Both the position numbers and the translations under genes were made by a program. This document shows positions 1 to 7,545 of a stretch of DNA of 64,000 bases, one piece after another. The notes beneath the pieces are model-generated. The model saw only the letters and a program-made list of their open reading frames with translations. It was not told the DNA's origin and did not search any database. The stretch covers positions 1-64,000 of the forward strand of contig CAYOJK010000014.1 in assembly GCA_964404285.1 (NCBI GenBank), written 5' to 3'. Origin of the DNA: JBASEY01 sp964404285. Its GTDB lineage: Bacteria; CSSED10-310. Each line of letters begins with the position of its first letter. Position 1 is the first letter of the stretch.

Positions 1-44
1 TTCATGGAGAAGGGGCTGGGGGATGAGGTCCTCATCGATAGATT

Positions 45-76
45 AAAAAAGCCCCACCGGCATATTCCGGCGGGGC
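45..76 (-). terminator. Rho-independent terminator of nifJ
   Basis: On the minus strand the RNA reads GCCCCGCCGG, a six-base loop, CCGGTGGGGC and then TTTTTT: a ten-pair hairpin (one G-U pair) with a U tract, about 33 bases past the oxidoreductase stop codon. The 44 bases to its left hold no gene that can be supported; a plus-strand frame enters from the window edge and stops at 44..46, too short to judge. Confidence 0.85.
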
Positions 77-108
77 ATTTCATTACTTGTCAGACAGGAT
101 TCTTCCCG

Positions 109-3100
109 TTATTCGCTGAAGTCCAACTCCGCTAACTGTCGATAAATATTGTATCGCAGTTTGACGTCTTTGCGTGCCAAATCCAACAGTTCGGCAGCTC
201 GTTCCGGATCGGTTCGTGTCAGAGCTTTGTATCGGGCTTCACCGTACATGTAGTCTTTCAAGTCGATGCTTGGAGCCTTGCTGTCGAGTTGCAGAGGATT
301 CTGCTTGTTGTCGATGCGTCTGGGATCGAAGCGGAACAGCGGCCAATGACCGGAATCAACGGCCTTTTTCTGCGCATAAATCTGTTTCTGCATGTTTATC
401 CCGTGCGCAATACAGGGGCAATAGGCCACGATGATCGAGCAGCCCGGGTAGCTTTCGGCTTCCATGAACGCTCTGACAGCCTGATTCTGATTGGCGCCCA
501 TCGCGATTTTTGCGACATAGATGTTGCCATAAGACATCAGTATCATAGCCAAATCTTTTTTCGGTTGCGGTTTTCCGGCAACAGCGAATTTTGCCGTCGA
601 TCCTCGCGGCGTCGCTTTGGAGCACTGACCGCCGGTATTGGAATAGACTTCCGTGTCCAACACCAGGATATTGACGTTTCTGCCGCTTGCCATGACATGG
701 TCAAGACCTCCGAAACCGATATCGTAAGCCCATCCGTCACCGCCGACACCCCAAACGGATTTGTCCACCAGGTAATCCGCCAGGCTGACAAACGCAGGAT
801 TAGTCTTGGCAAAGCGCTTCTTCAGTTCGGCGACCCGGCCACGGAGAATTTCGACCTGTTGATCGGAGTTCTGATCGGTGTTCAGAATGAATTCTTTCTC
901 ATCTGAAGGAATATCCAGTTCTTTCAGCAATTGAACAGCTTGTTCATACTTTTTATCGACCGCAACTCGGAATCCAAGCGCGATTTCAGCGGCATCTTCG
1001 AACAAACTGTTGGTCCAGGCCGGTCCCAGGCCGTCTTCTCGGGAGCAGTACGGTGTTGTCGGCAGGTTACCGCCGTAAATCGATGAGCAGCCGGTAGCAT
1101 TGGCAATCAACAGGCGATCACCAAACAGTTGGGTCATCAATTTGATATACGGGGTTTCGCCGCAACCGGCACAGGCGCCGGAAAATTCGAACAGCGGTCG
1201 AATCAACTGGCTGCCCTTGACCGAATTTTTGTTGATCTTGTCTTTGTTCATTTCCGGCAATGTCAGGAAAAAGTCCCAATTTTCGACTTCCTGTTCCCGC
1301 AAAGGAAGTTGCGGCTGCAGAGCCAGAGCTTTTTCTTTCGGAGGACATATTTCGACGCAGACACCACAACCGGTGCAGTCTTCCGGCGCAATCTGAACGG
1401 TCCATTTCAACGTTTCATAAGGTTTTCTGCCATCGACGCTCTTGAAGGTTTCCGGAGCGTTCTTCAATTCATCCGCCGGGTATGCTTTGACGCGTATTGC
1501 GGCATGCGGGCAGATAAACGAACACAGACCACACTGAATACAGTTGGCGCTGGTCCAAACAGGTATTTCCATGGCGATATTGCGCTTTTCATACTGAGTT
1601 GTTCCGACCGGATATTTGCCGTCACAAGGCATTTCGCTGACTTTAACCAGATCGCCTTCTTTCGAGATGATTTTGCCTAGAACGTTTTTGACAAAATCAG
1701 GCGCATGACCCGGAACAGGGGGCATCATCGGGATCGTTCCGACTTTTTTCCCGGTATAATCCATTTTTTCTATGGCCTTCAATGCGGCATCGACAGCACG
1801 CATATTCATATCGATGATTTCCTGACCGCGATGACCGAATGACTTTCGAATGGCGTCTCGGATCAGTTCGATCGCTTCCGCTTCCGGCAGGACTTTGGAA
1901 ATTTTGAAGAAAGCCGTCTGCATGATGGTATTGATGCGGGCGCCCAGACCCAGATCTATTGCCAGGTTAGCAGCGTCGATCACATAGATTTCCGGCGTTT
2001 TATCCAAAATTTGTTTTTGCACCATCGCGGGAAGATGATCCCATGTTTCCGCTGCGGAGTATGGACTGTTCAGCAGCAGCGTACCGTTCTTCCGCAGATT
2101 GTTGAGCATGTTGTATTTTTCAAGAAATGCGAAATTATGGACTCCAAGGAAATGAGCGTTGTTACACAGGTAGGTGCTACGAATGGGTTTTGGACCGAAT
2201 CGAAGGTGGCTGACGGTTTGAGAGCCGGCTTTTTTTGAGTCATAGACAAAATATCCTTGAGCGTATAAATCGGTTGCATCGGCGATGATTTTGATCGAGT
2301 TTTTGTTGGCTCCAACCGTTCCATCGGAACCTAGTCCGTAAAACATGGCCTGGAACGCATCGGCGGATCGGTTGAGGCAGTCCATATCCCACTCCAAAGA
2401 AGAGTTGGTGATATCGTCGATGATACCGATCGTGAAATGGTTTTTGGGTTTGTCCGAAGCCAGATTTTTGAACACGCTTTTGACCATGCCCGGTGAAAAT
2501 TCTTTCGAGCTCAAACCATATCGGCCGCCGATGATCAAGGGGCGTGTTTTGAACGGAGCGGTACCGTTTGTGTATGCTTCGTCGATAGCGACCTGAATAT
2601 CCTGATACAAGGGTTCACCGTTCGCGCCCGGTTCTTTGGTTCTGTCCATGGCCACGATTCGTTTTACCGTTTTGGGTAGAGCCGCGATAAAGTGGCGAAT
2701 AGAAAACGGCCGGTATAGACGCACTTTTATCAAACCGACTTTTTTGCCTTCCGCAACCAGTTCATCGACGGTTTCATGGGCGGCTTCAGCGCCTGAACCC
2801 ATGATGACCATGACGTGTTCCGCTTCCTTATGACCGTAATACTGGAACAGTTCATAGGAACGACCGGTCTTTTCGGCGAACGTACGCATATAGGATTCAA
2901 TGATATCGGGCGCAGCGTCATAGAATTTGTTGACGGTTTCCCGACCCTGGAAGTACACGTCGGGGTTTTGGCTGGTGCCGCTGATCATCGGAGCATCCGG
3001 TCGCAATCCACGTTCGCGGTGCGCAAGAATGAATTCTTCCTTGATCATCGATTTCATGTCTTCCCGTGACAGCGGATAGATTTTGTTGATTTCGTGTGAC

Positions 3101-3630
3101 GTTCTGAATCCATCGAAGAAATGCAGCATCGGGACACGGGTTTCAAGGGTCGAAGCGGTTGCGATGAAACTGAAATCCATGACTTCCTGCACTGATCCGG
3201 CGGCCAGCATGCCGAACCCGGTGGCTCGAGCGGCCATGACATCTTGGTGATCACCGAAAATCGACAATGCCTGGCTGGCAATCGACCGGGCCGCTATGTG
3301 AAACACGGTCGGCAACAATTCCCCAGAGATTTTGTACATGTTCGGGATCATCAACAACAGACCCTGAGATGCGGTGAATGTCGTAGACAATGCTCCAGCA
3401 GCCAAGGCGCCGTGTACGGAAGCGGATGCGCCGCCTTCACTTTGTAATTCAACGACTTCGGGGATGACACCCCAAAGGTTCGTCTCACCGGCAGCAGATT
3501 TTTCATCGGCTATTTCACCCATCACAGAACTCGGTGTAATCGGATATATCGCACATATTTCGTTACAAGCATGAGCGACATGGGCGGCAGCAGTGTTACC
3601 GTCCATTGGTTCCATTATTTGTTTGTTCAT
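109..3630 (-). CDS. nifJ: Pyruvate:ferredoxin (flavodoxin) oxidoreductase
   Basis: Cytoplasmic enzyme that converts pyruvate and CoA to acetyl-CoA and CO2, passing two electrons to ferredoxin or flavodoxin. The 1173 residues match the one-chain form of the family. In order: an N-terminal pyrimidine-binding domain with YPITPSS near residue 29; a ferredoxin domain with CIQCGLCSFICP (about 695) and CTGCGVCVEIC (about 750) for two 4Fe-4S clusters; then a TPP domain with CAGCGET for the proximal cluster and GDGWAYDIGFGG near 960. The ATG at 3630 follows a GAGGAG site. It is a single-gene unit with its own terminator. The 157-base upstream gap holds a 7-bp inverted repeat, CCGCCGA/TCGGCGG (3689..3721), which could be an operator; that role is inference. 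All cofactor motifs appear intact. Confidence 0.97.
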   Translation of the reverse strand: MNKQIMEPMDGNTAAAHVAHACNEICAIYPITPSSVMGEIADEKSAAGETNLWGVIPEVVELQSEGGASASVHGALAAGALSTTFTASQGLLLMIPNMYKISGELLPTVFHIAARSIASQALSIFGDHQDVMAARATGFGMLAAGSVQEVMDFSFIATASTLETRVPMLHFFDGFRTSHEINKIYPLSREDMKSMIKEEFILAHRERGLRPDAPMISGTSQNPDVYFQGRETVNKFYDAAPDIIESYMRTFAEKTGRSYELFQYYGHKEAEHVMVIMGSGAEAAHETVDELVAEGKKVGLIKVRLYRPFSIRHFIAALPKTVKRIVAMDRTKEPGANGEPLYQDIQVAIDEAYTNGTAPFKTRPLIIGGRYGLSSKEFSPGMVKSVFKNLASDKPKNHFTIGIIDDITNSSLEWDMDCLNRSADAFQAMFYGLGSDGTVGANKNSIKIIADATDLYAQGYFVYDSKKAGSQTVSHLRFGPKPIRSTYLCNNAHFLGVHNFAFLEKYNMLNNLRKNGTLLLNSPYSAAETWDHLPAMVQKQILDKTPEIYVIDAANLAIDLGLGARINTIMQTAFFKISKVLPEAEAIELIRDAIRKSFGHRGQEIIDMNMRAVDAALKAIEKMDYTGKKVGTIPMMPPVPGHAPDFVKNVLGKIISKEGDLVKVSEMPCDGKYPVGTTQYEKRNIAMEIPVWTSANCIQCGLCSFICPHAAIRVKAYPADELKNAPETFKSVDGRKPYETLKWTVQIAPEDCTGCGVCVEICPPKEKALALQPQLPLREQEVENWDFFLTLPEMNKDKINKNSVKGSQLIRPLFEFSGACAGCGETPYIKLMTQLFGDRLLIANATGCSSIYGGNLPTTPYCSREDGLGPAWTNSLFEDAAEIALGFRVAVDKKYEQAVQLLKELDIPSDEKEFILNTDQNSDQQVEILRGRVAELKKRFAKTNPAFVSLADYLVDKSVWGVGGDGWAYDIGFGGLDHVMASGRNVNILVLDTEVYSNTGGQCSKATPRGSTAKFAVAGKPQPKKDLAMILMSYGNIYVAKIAMGANQNQAVRAFMEAESYPGCSIIVAYCPCIAHGINMQKQIYAQKKAVDSGHWPLFRFDPRRIDNKQNPLQLDSKAPSIDLKDYMYGEARYKALTRTDPERAAELLDLARKDVKLRYNIYRQLAELDFSE

Positions 3631-3787
3631 ACATATAACTCCTCATTAAAAGTTAATTAAGCATTCGGCAAAGCCTCATTATCATATTCCGCCGATTATT
3701 GCCAAAGACAGATTTCGGCGGTAAAAAAACGCAAAACAAAGGTGTATTGATCAGTAAAAATCATATGTTCCAACGACAGGCGCATCG

Positions 3788-4384
3788 TCACAGTTCGATT
3801 TTTCCTTCCAGCGCTCGCACCACGGTGGCTTCATCGGCATGCTCGAGCGATGAGCCGACCGGTAACCCGTATGCCAACCGATAGACCTTGATACCCAGGG
3901 GTTTCAGCAATCGACTGACATATAATGCCGTCGCTTCACCTTCGACAGTAAATCCGGTCGCTATGATGATGTGCTGCGGTTTTTCCGTTTCGACCCGTCG
4001 AACCAGCGCTTCGATAGACAAATCTTCCGGCCCGATACCGTCCAACGGAGCTATGACGCCGCCGAGCACGTGATAGCGTCCGCGATATTCCATGGTGCTC
4101 TCGAGCGCCATGACATCGCCGACATCTTCGACGACACAGATGATGTTTTCGCGATTGGAATCCTGACAAATCTCGCATAATTCGTCTTCGGCCAAGTAAA
4201 AACAACGGCTGCATGGACGTATTTGCTCATGTAGCGCTTCCAGAGCAGATGCAAGTCGGTGTACTCTATCAGCGGGTTGTTTCAGAAGATGAAACGCGAT
4301 GCGACGGGCTGATTTCCGCCCGATCGCCGGCAAGCGTCCCAATTCCGAGAGCGCGGTTTCCAATGCTTTCAACTGTCGTGCCAT
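3788..4384 (-). CDS. recR: Recombination mediator protein RecR
   Basis: RecR acts with RecO/RecF to load RecA on gapped DNA. The 198 residues are the usual length. Visible in order: an N-terminal helix-hairpin-helix part (LGRLPAIGRKSARRIAFHLL), a four-cysteine zinc finger (CSRCFYLAEDELCEIC, about residues 58-73), a Toprim domain starting IICVVEDVGDV, and the C-terminal Walker-like stretch GLPVGSSLEHADEATV. It is the last gene of the tRNA-Ser / SRP RNA / dnaX / ybaB / recR block, seven bases after ybaB, the same order seen in many Firmicutes and other phyla. Nothing is abnormal. Confidence 0.97.
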   Translation of the reverse strand: MARQLKALETALSELGRLPAIGRKSARRIAFHLLKQPADRVHRLASALEALHEQIRPCSRCFYLAEDELCEICQDSNRENIICVVEDVGDVMALESTMEYRGRYHVLGGVIAPLDGIGPEDLSIEALVRRVETEKPQHIIIATGFTVEGEATALYVSRLLKPLGIKVYRLAYGLPVGSSLEHADEATVVRALEGKIEL

Positions 4385-4391
4385 AACAGAA

Positions 4392-4700
4392 TCACATCAA
4401 TCCAGGTATATTCAAACCACCGGTAAGTTTACTCATTTCATCGGCCATCATCTGTTGAGCTTTTTTCAGCGCATCGTTGACGGCGGCGAGGATCAGATCC
4501 TGCAGCATTTCGACATCATCAGGATCGACCGCTTCCGGTTCGATGCGTATTTCAACCAGCGTGGCGTCACCTCGGGCGACGGCCGTAACCATGCCTCCAC
4601 CGACGGTGGATTCAACGGTTTTTTGGGCGGCTTCCGCTTTGAGCCGCTCGAGTTTGGCCATCATGTCCTGGGCCTGTTTAAACAATTTTTTATTCATCAT
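4392..4700 (-). CDS. YbaB/EbfC family nucleoid-associated protein
   Basis: Small DNA-binding protein of the YbaB/EbfC family (102 residues), thought to act as a dimeric nucleoid-associated factor. The N-terminal helix (KKLFKQAQDMMAKLERLKAE), the glycine-rich turn TVGGGMVTAVARGD and the closing strand and helix with DPDDVEMLQDLILAAVNDA are family features. The reading frame stays open further upstream inside dnaX, but the start is placed at the ATGATG at 4700 because a GGAGG site lies nine bases before it and homology begins there. The gene overlaps the 3' end of dnaX by 11 bases, so the two are probably translationally coupled. ATG 4697 is the alternative start. Confidence 0.93.
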   Translation of the reverse strand: MMNKKLFKQAQDMMAKLERLKAEAAQKTVESTVGGGMVTAVARGDATLVEIRIEPEAVDPDDVEMLQDLILAAVNDALKKAQQMMADEMSKLTGGLNIPGLM

Positions 4701-6561
4701 CAGTGGATTCCTCCAATTCTTCACTTTCAACAGCGGCAGGCGCAGATTTGTCTTTGAGCTGAACATCTTTGATCCTGCCATCAAACATCGCAAGCGCCTT
4801 TTTGACAGCCGGATGGTTTTGGGCCATGTTGAGCCGATCATCGTGCTGCTGTTTTCGTTCAATTTGTTCGTGTTCTAAAATCGAATAAGGCGCAGTTTTG
4901 TCCCCCTGTCGTAATCGAATAACCCGCTCACTACCAAAAGCTTTTCGGCTGGCATCGTCAAACAGTTTCGGAAGATTGTCATAGCTATTCATCAGCTCAT
5001 ATTGCAAATTCTGATTCGGGCTAAAAACCAGCGCCAATTCGCTATCTGTAAACGATTCAACTGCAGCGGAAAACAGCAAACCTTTCAATGGAGCGGCATC
5101 ATCCGGCAATGCATCGATCAGCTTTTGTAAAGCGGTATTATCGACCAATGACCTTGAAATAGGACTCTTTGGTACGCCGGCTCTCTGCTCATCTGACGGT
5201 CCGGCGCTAGATGGCGCAGCTTGGGGTTTCACCGATTGTTTTATGGGCTGATCAGCGGATTTATCCGAGGTTTTTTTTTCCGGTCTCGCCGGCATATCAG
5301 TCAAGGGCGCTGTGGGGTGTGATGGTGTCGGTTGGGGAGGTGCGATATCTTTTTTTGGCGATGGTGGTGTGTCGATAGTTTGCGGACGAGTCGGTCGCCT
5401 TGGCGGAGAGGCGGGTGAAGGGGCTGATGAATCGGCGCCGGAGGTCAATCGAACTTCAAGATCTTTTAATTTGCCCATCAATTCAGAAATAGGGGTAAGC
5501 TGTTGAATACGAGACATTTTGACTAGTGCGACATCCATCAACAAGCGGGGAAATTCTGTAAGCCGAAAGGATTGTTCAAGCTCCAGCATAATCCGAAACA
5601 TGCGTTCGAGCTGATCGATAGAAAAACTTTCTGCTAGATCGTCTGGTAGCGGAGAATGGGGTGGCGCACCGAGTTTGACCGCCATCAAGTCGCGGGTGAC
5701 TTCCATCATTTCACGATTGAAAACAGTTTCGTCTCCCCCGCTATCGATGTATTGCGCGAACCGCTCGAGCGCAGTCGATCCATTACCGGAAGCGATACTT
5801 TTAAAGACATCGAAAAGAAGCTCCGGGTCAATTCTGCCAAGCAGTTGCATAGTTTTATCGTGATCGATCACATTTCCACAAAACGAAATGATTTGATCCA
5901 GTAAAGACAAACAGTCTCTCATTCCCCCATCAGCCATGTGGGCTAGGGCGTCCAAGGTTCTTTCTTCGATAGTGATGGATTCCAATCGGCATATTTCTGC
6001 CAGGTATTCTTTGAGTGTTTTGATATCGATACGTCGAAAGTCGTAGCGTTGGCATCGGGAGAGAATTGTGACGGGGACTTTGTGTGCTTCGGTCGTTGCC
6101 AGGATAAATATGACATGATCAGGGGGTTCTTCCAGAGTTTTCAACAGAGCGTTAAAAGCTTCCCGAGTCAGCATGTGGACTTCGTCGATAATGATGACTT
6201 TATATCGAGCTGATACCGGGGAGTATCGGACATTTTCGCGGAGTTCACGGATTTCGTCGATACCTCGGTTTGAGGCGCCGTCGATTTCGATGACATCCAT
6301 TGAGATACCGGCGGTGATTTCCGTGCAGTGTCGGCAGGTATTGCAAGGTTGCGGTGTCGGACCGGTTTCGCAGTTCAGGGCTTTGGCCAGGATGCGTGCG
6401 GTAGTGGTTTTGCCGATACCTCGTGAGCCGGAAAACAGAAATGCATGGCCAAGACGATTGAGTTTTATCGAGTTGACCAGGGTTTGAGTGATATGGTTTT
6501 GCCCCACCACCTCTTCAAAGGTTTGGGGTCGTCGTTTACGGGCTAGGACTTTATAGGACAC
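4690..6561 (-). CDS. dnaX: DNA polymerase III subunits gamma/tau
   Basis: Clamp-loader ATPase of the replisome. From the GTG at 6561 the protein is 623 residues and opens VSYKVLARKRRPQTFEEVVGQ. It has Walker A GSRGIGKTTTARI, a zinc module (CETGPTPQPCNTCRHC), Walker B IIDEVHML, and a sensor-1 region with LLKTLEEPPDHV. A Pro/Ser/Lys-rich linker follows from about 390 to 480, then a tau-type C-terminal domain. The longer frame to 6666 is rejected because it runs into the SRP RNA. The linker contains nine consecutive A bases (5271..5279 on the plus strand, codons 428-431). Gain or loss of one A leads to a stop within a few codons, giving a product of about 430-440 residues, close to E. coli gamma. 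This suggests programmed or transcriptional slippage. Confidence 0.96.
   Translation of the reverse strand: MSYKVLARKRRPQTFEEVVGQNHITQTLVNSIKLNRLGHAFLFSGSRGIGKTTTARILAKALNCETGPTPQPCNTCRHCTEITAGISMDVIEIDGASNRGIDEIRELRENVRYSPVSARYKVIIIDEVHMLTREAFNALLKTLEEPPDHVIFILATTEAHKVPVTILSRCQRYDFRRIDIKTLKEYLAEICRLESITIEERTLDALAHMADGGMRDCLSLLDQIISFCGNVIDHDKTMQLLGRIDPELLFDVFKSIASGNGSTALERFAQYIDSGGDETVFNREMMEVTRDLMAVKLGAPPHSPLPDDLAESFSIDQLERMFRIMLELEQSFRLTEFPRLLMDVALVKMSRIQQLTPISELMGKLKDLEVRLTSGADSSAPSPASPPRRPTRPQTIDTPPSPKKDIAPPQPTPSHPTAPLTDMPARPEKKTSDKSADQPIKQSVKPQAAPSSAGPSDEQRAGVPKSPISRSLVDNTALQKLIDALPDDAAPLKGLLFSAAVESFTDSELALVFSPNQNLQYELMNSYDNLPKLFDDASRKAFGSERVIRLRQGDKTAPYSILEHEQIERKQQHDDRLNMAQNHPAVKKALAMFDGRIKDVQLKDKSAPAAVESEELEESTDDE
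5257..5280 (-). promoter_or_regulatory. Putative slippage site in dnaX (A9 run)
   Basis: The coding strand reads G, nine A, CC within codons E428-K429-K430-T431. With ten A the frame reads Asn-Leu-Gly-stop at once; with eight A it reads Pro-Arg-Ile-Asn-Pro-Leu-Ile-Ser-Pro-stop. Both end the protein just after the AAA+ core, as gamma does in E. coli (ribosomal frameshift) and in Thermus thermophilus (RNA polymerase slippage on A9). The sequence shows the run and the stops; use as a real recoding site is inference. Confidence 0.6.
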
Positions 6562-6587
6562 GTAACTTAACCATCCTGAAGAAAATG

Positions 6588-6857
6588 GTCGTGCACCCCC
6601 TGTCGAATCCAGGATCGTCGCGGAATTTGTAACAGCCGACTCAAACCGGGCTGCCCTGCGGCACACGAGAATGATTCCTTAATGCTGCTCCCGTCAAGGC
6701 CTGACATGGTTCGGAAGTTCTCGTTGCGCAGGACCCGATCATCAACACCGGCGGTTCCACTCCAGACCGGGAACCAGGTACCCTCGAGGGGGAATTCAAC
6801 CCCGCTATAGCGGATTTCGGGTTCAGAGCGCCGCTACCGCCCCGTCTAGCACGACCC
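6588..6857 (-). ncRNA. ffs: Signal recognition particle RNA, large bacterial type
   Basis: About 270 nt. The minus strand carries the SRP domain IV core: AACCATGTCAGGCC, the asymmetric-loop segment GACGGGAGCAGCATTAAGG, and flanks GGGTCCTGCGCAACGAG and TGTGCCGCAGGG. The 5' part has the Alu-domain signature GTGCTAGACGGGGCGGTAGCG, and the 3' end closes with GACAGGGGGTGCACGACC, which pairs with the 5' GGGTCGTGC. It therefore resembles the Bacillus scRNA rather than short E. coli 4.5S. It lies between tRNA-Ser and dnaX, the classic location. Ends are set by the closing helix and are accurate to a few bases. An open frame across it is spurious. Confidence 0.95.
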
Positions 6858-6867
6858 AAGCAACCCA

Positions 6868-6893
6868 AGTTTCAGCGGTAAACCACTGAAACT
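6868..6893 (-). other. Hairpin between tRNA-Ser and SRP RNA
   Basis: Minus-strand RNA AGTTTCAGTGG, loop TTTA, CCGCTGAAACT: an 11-pair stem with one G-U pair. It lacks a U tract, so it is more likely a processing or separation stem between the two RNAs than a terminator, which would fit one transcript from the promoter at 7095..7123. Confidence 0.55.
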
Positions 6894-6907
6894 CATTCAT
6901 TCATTCG

Positions 6908-7001
6908 TGGCGGAGAGGGTGGGATTTGAACCCACGTGGCAGGTTTTGCCCACCAACACGATTTCCAGTCGTGCTCCTTCGGCCAGCTCGGACACCTCTC
7001 C
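6908..7001 (-). tRNA. tRNA-Ser (anticodon GGA)
   Basis: 94-nt class II tRNA with CCA encoded. The acceptor stem GGAGAGG pairs with CCTCTCC, followed by discriminator G and CCA. The D arm reads GTCCGAGCTGGCCGAAGGAG, the anticodon loop CTGGAAA gives GGA (reads UCC/UCU), there is a long variable arm, and the T arm contains GGTTCAAATCC. It sits just upstream of the SRP RNA, as in many bacteria where tRNA-Ser, scr and dnaX are adjacent. Confidence 0.97.
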
Positions 7002-7094
7002 GAAAAAATCGTCAACCATGCACTGTTAAACCATCGTAACGAAGACAACAGACATTTTTCCTTCTGACCTGTCATCCTAAGCAGTGCCCGAAAG

Positions 7095-7123
7095 ACTATA
7101 TACACGCCTCAATCAAAGGTCAA
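7095..7123 (-). promoter_or_regulatory. Sigma70-type promoter for tRNA-Ser / SRP RNA block
   Basis: On the minus strand TTGACC (7118..7123) and TATAGT (7095..7100) are exactly 17 bases apart, with transcription expected to start near 7088, about 87 bases before the mature tRNA. It is the best promoter match upstream of the stable RNA genes and may also serve dnaX-ybaB-recR. Confidence 0.7.
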
Positions 7124-7473
7124 GAAAATCATACAAGTTAATCCGACAATTCACGGGCTCCATTTTACCTGTTTTTACTTGTAATTCTTATCATATTTAG
7201 TAAAATTTGCGGTCAAAATCGTGTCTCGCGACAAAAAATCAGATTCGCTTTTTAAAAGGGTCGCTAACACCTGTATTGAAAAAAAACTTCATGCTCCATA
7301 ACCGCAATGATCACTGAAGATTAAAGGTTTTTTTTCGCATTCGCATTAGCAAGGAAATATAAGAACATAATTTTTAACTGTTATTAAAAAACTGAAATCG
7401 AAAAAACATCTTGATAGTATCGAAAGCTGGATAAAGAAAACCCATGAGTTAGGGGGTTTTCAGCATTTTTCGA
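7124..7473. other. AT-rich intergenic region without genes
   Basis: About 350 bases between the divergent tRNA-Ser block and the OmpA-like gene. No coding frame with a start and ribosome site was found. It contains an 8-bp inverted repeat, GAAAACCC/GGGTTTTC with a 10-base loop (7436..7461), just upstream of the next promoter. With its partial T-rich flank it could be a weak terminator or an operator. Confidence 0.4.
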
Positions 7474-7502
7474 TTGACTTTTTATTTAAAAGGAACAATA
7501 AT
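7474..7502 (+). promoter_or_regulatory. Promoter of OmpA-like gene
   Basis: TTGACT (7474..7479), 17 bases, AATAAT (7497..7502). Start is expected near 7509, giving a leader of about 36 bases that contains the AAAGGAGG ribosome site at 7533..7540. Upstream DNA is very AT-rich. Confidence 0.5.
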
Positions 7503-7545
7503 AATAGTGCTTTTTGACAGGCTTTCTCTATTAAAGGAGGTAAAA

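Noticed and set aside
1..44. Possible 3' end of a plus-strand gene entering from the left edge
   Set aside because: Too short to judge; two frames are open and none has recognisable features.
289..906. A 205-codon plus-strand open frame antisense to nifJ
   Set aside because: It lies in the complement of a strongly conserved coding region, has no ribosome site and no protein-like composition; similar antisense frames occur at 1129..1680 and elsewhere.
3689..3721. CCGCCGA/TCGGCGG inverted repeat upstream of nifJ as a terminator of recR
   Set aside because: Neither strand has a U tract after the stem; it is left as a possible operator.
6562..6666. N-terminal extension of DnaX
   Set aside because: The extra 35 codons overlap the 3' end of the SRP RNA and precede the conserved VSYKVLARKRRP start; GTG at 6561 fits better.
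6641..6868. A minus-strand 75-codon open frame
   Set aside because: It lies within the SRP RNA, whose conserved core and helices explain the sequence.
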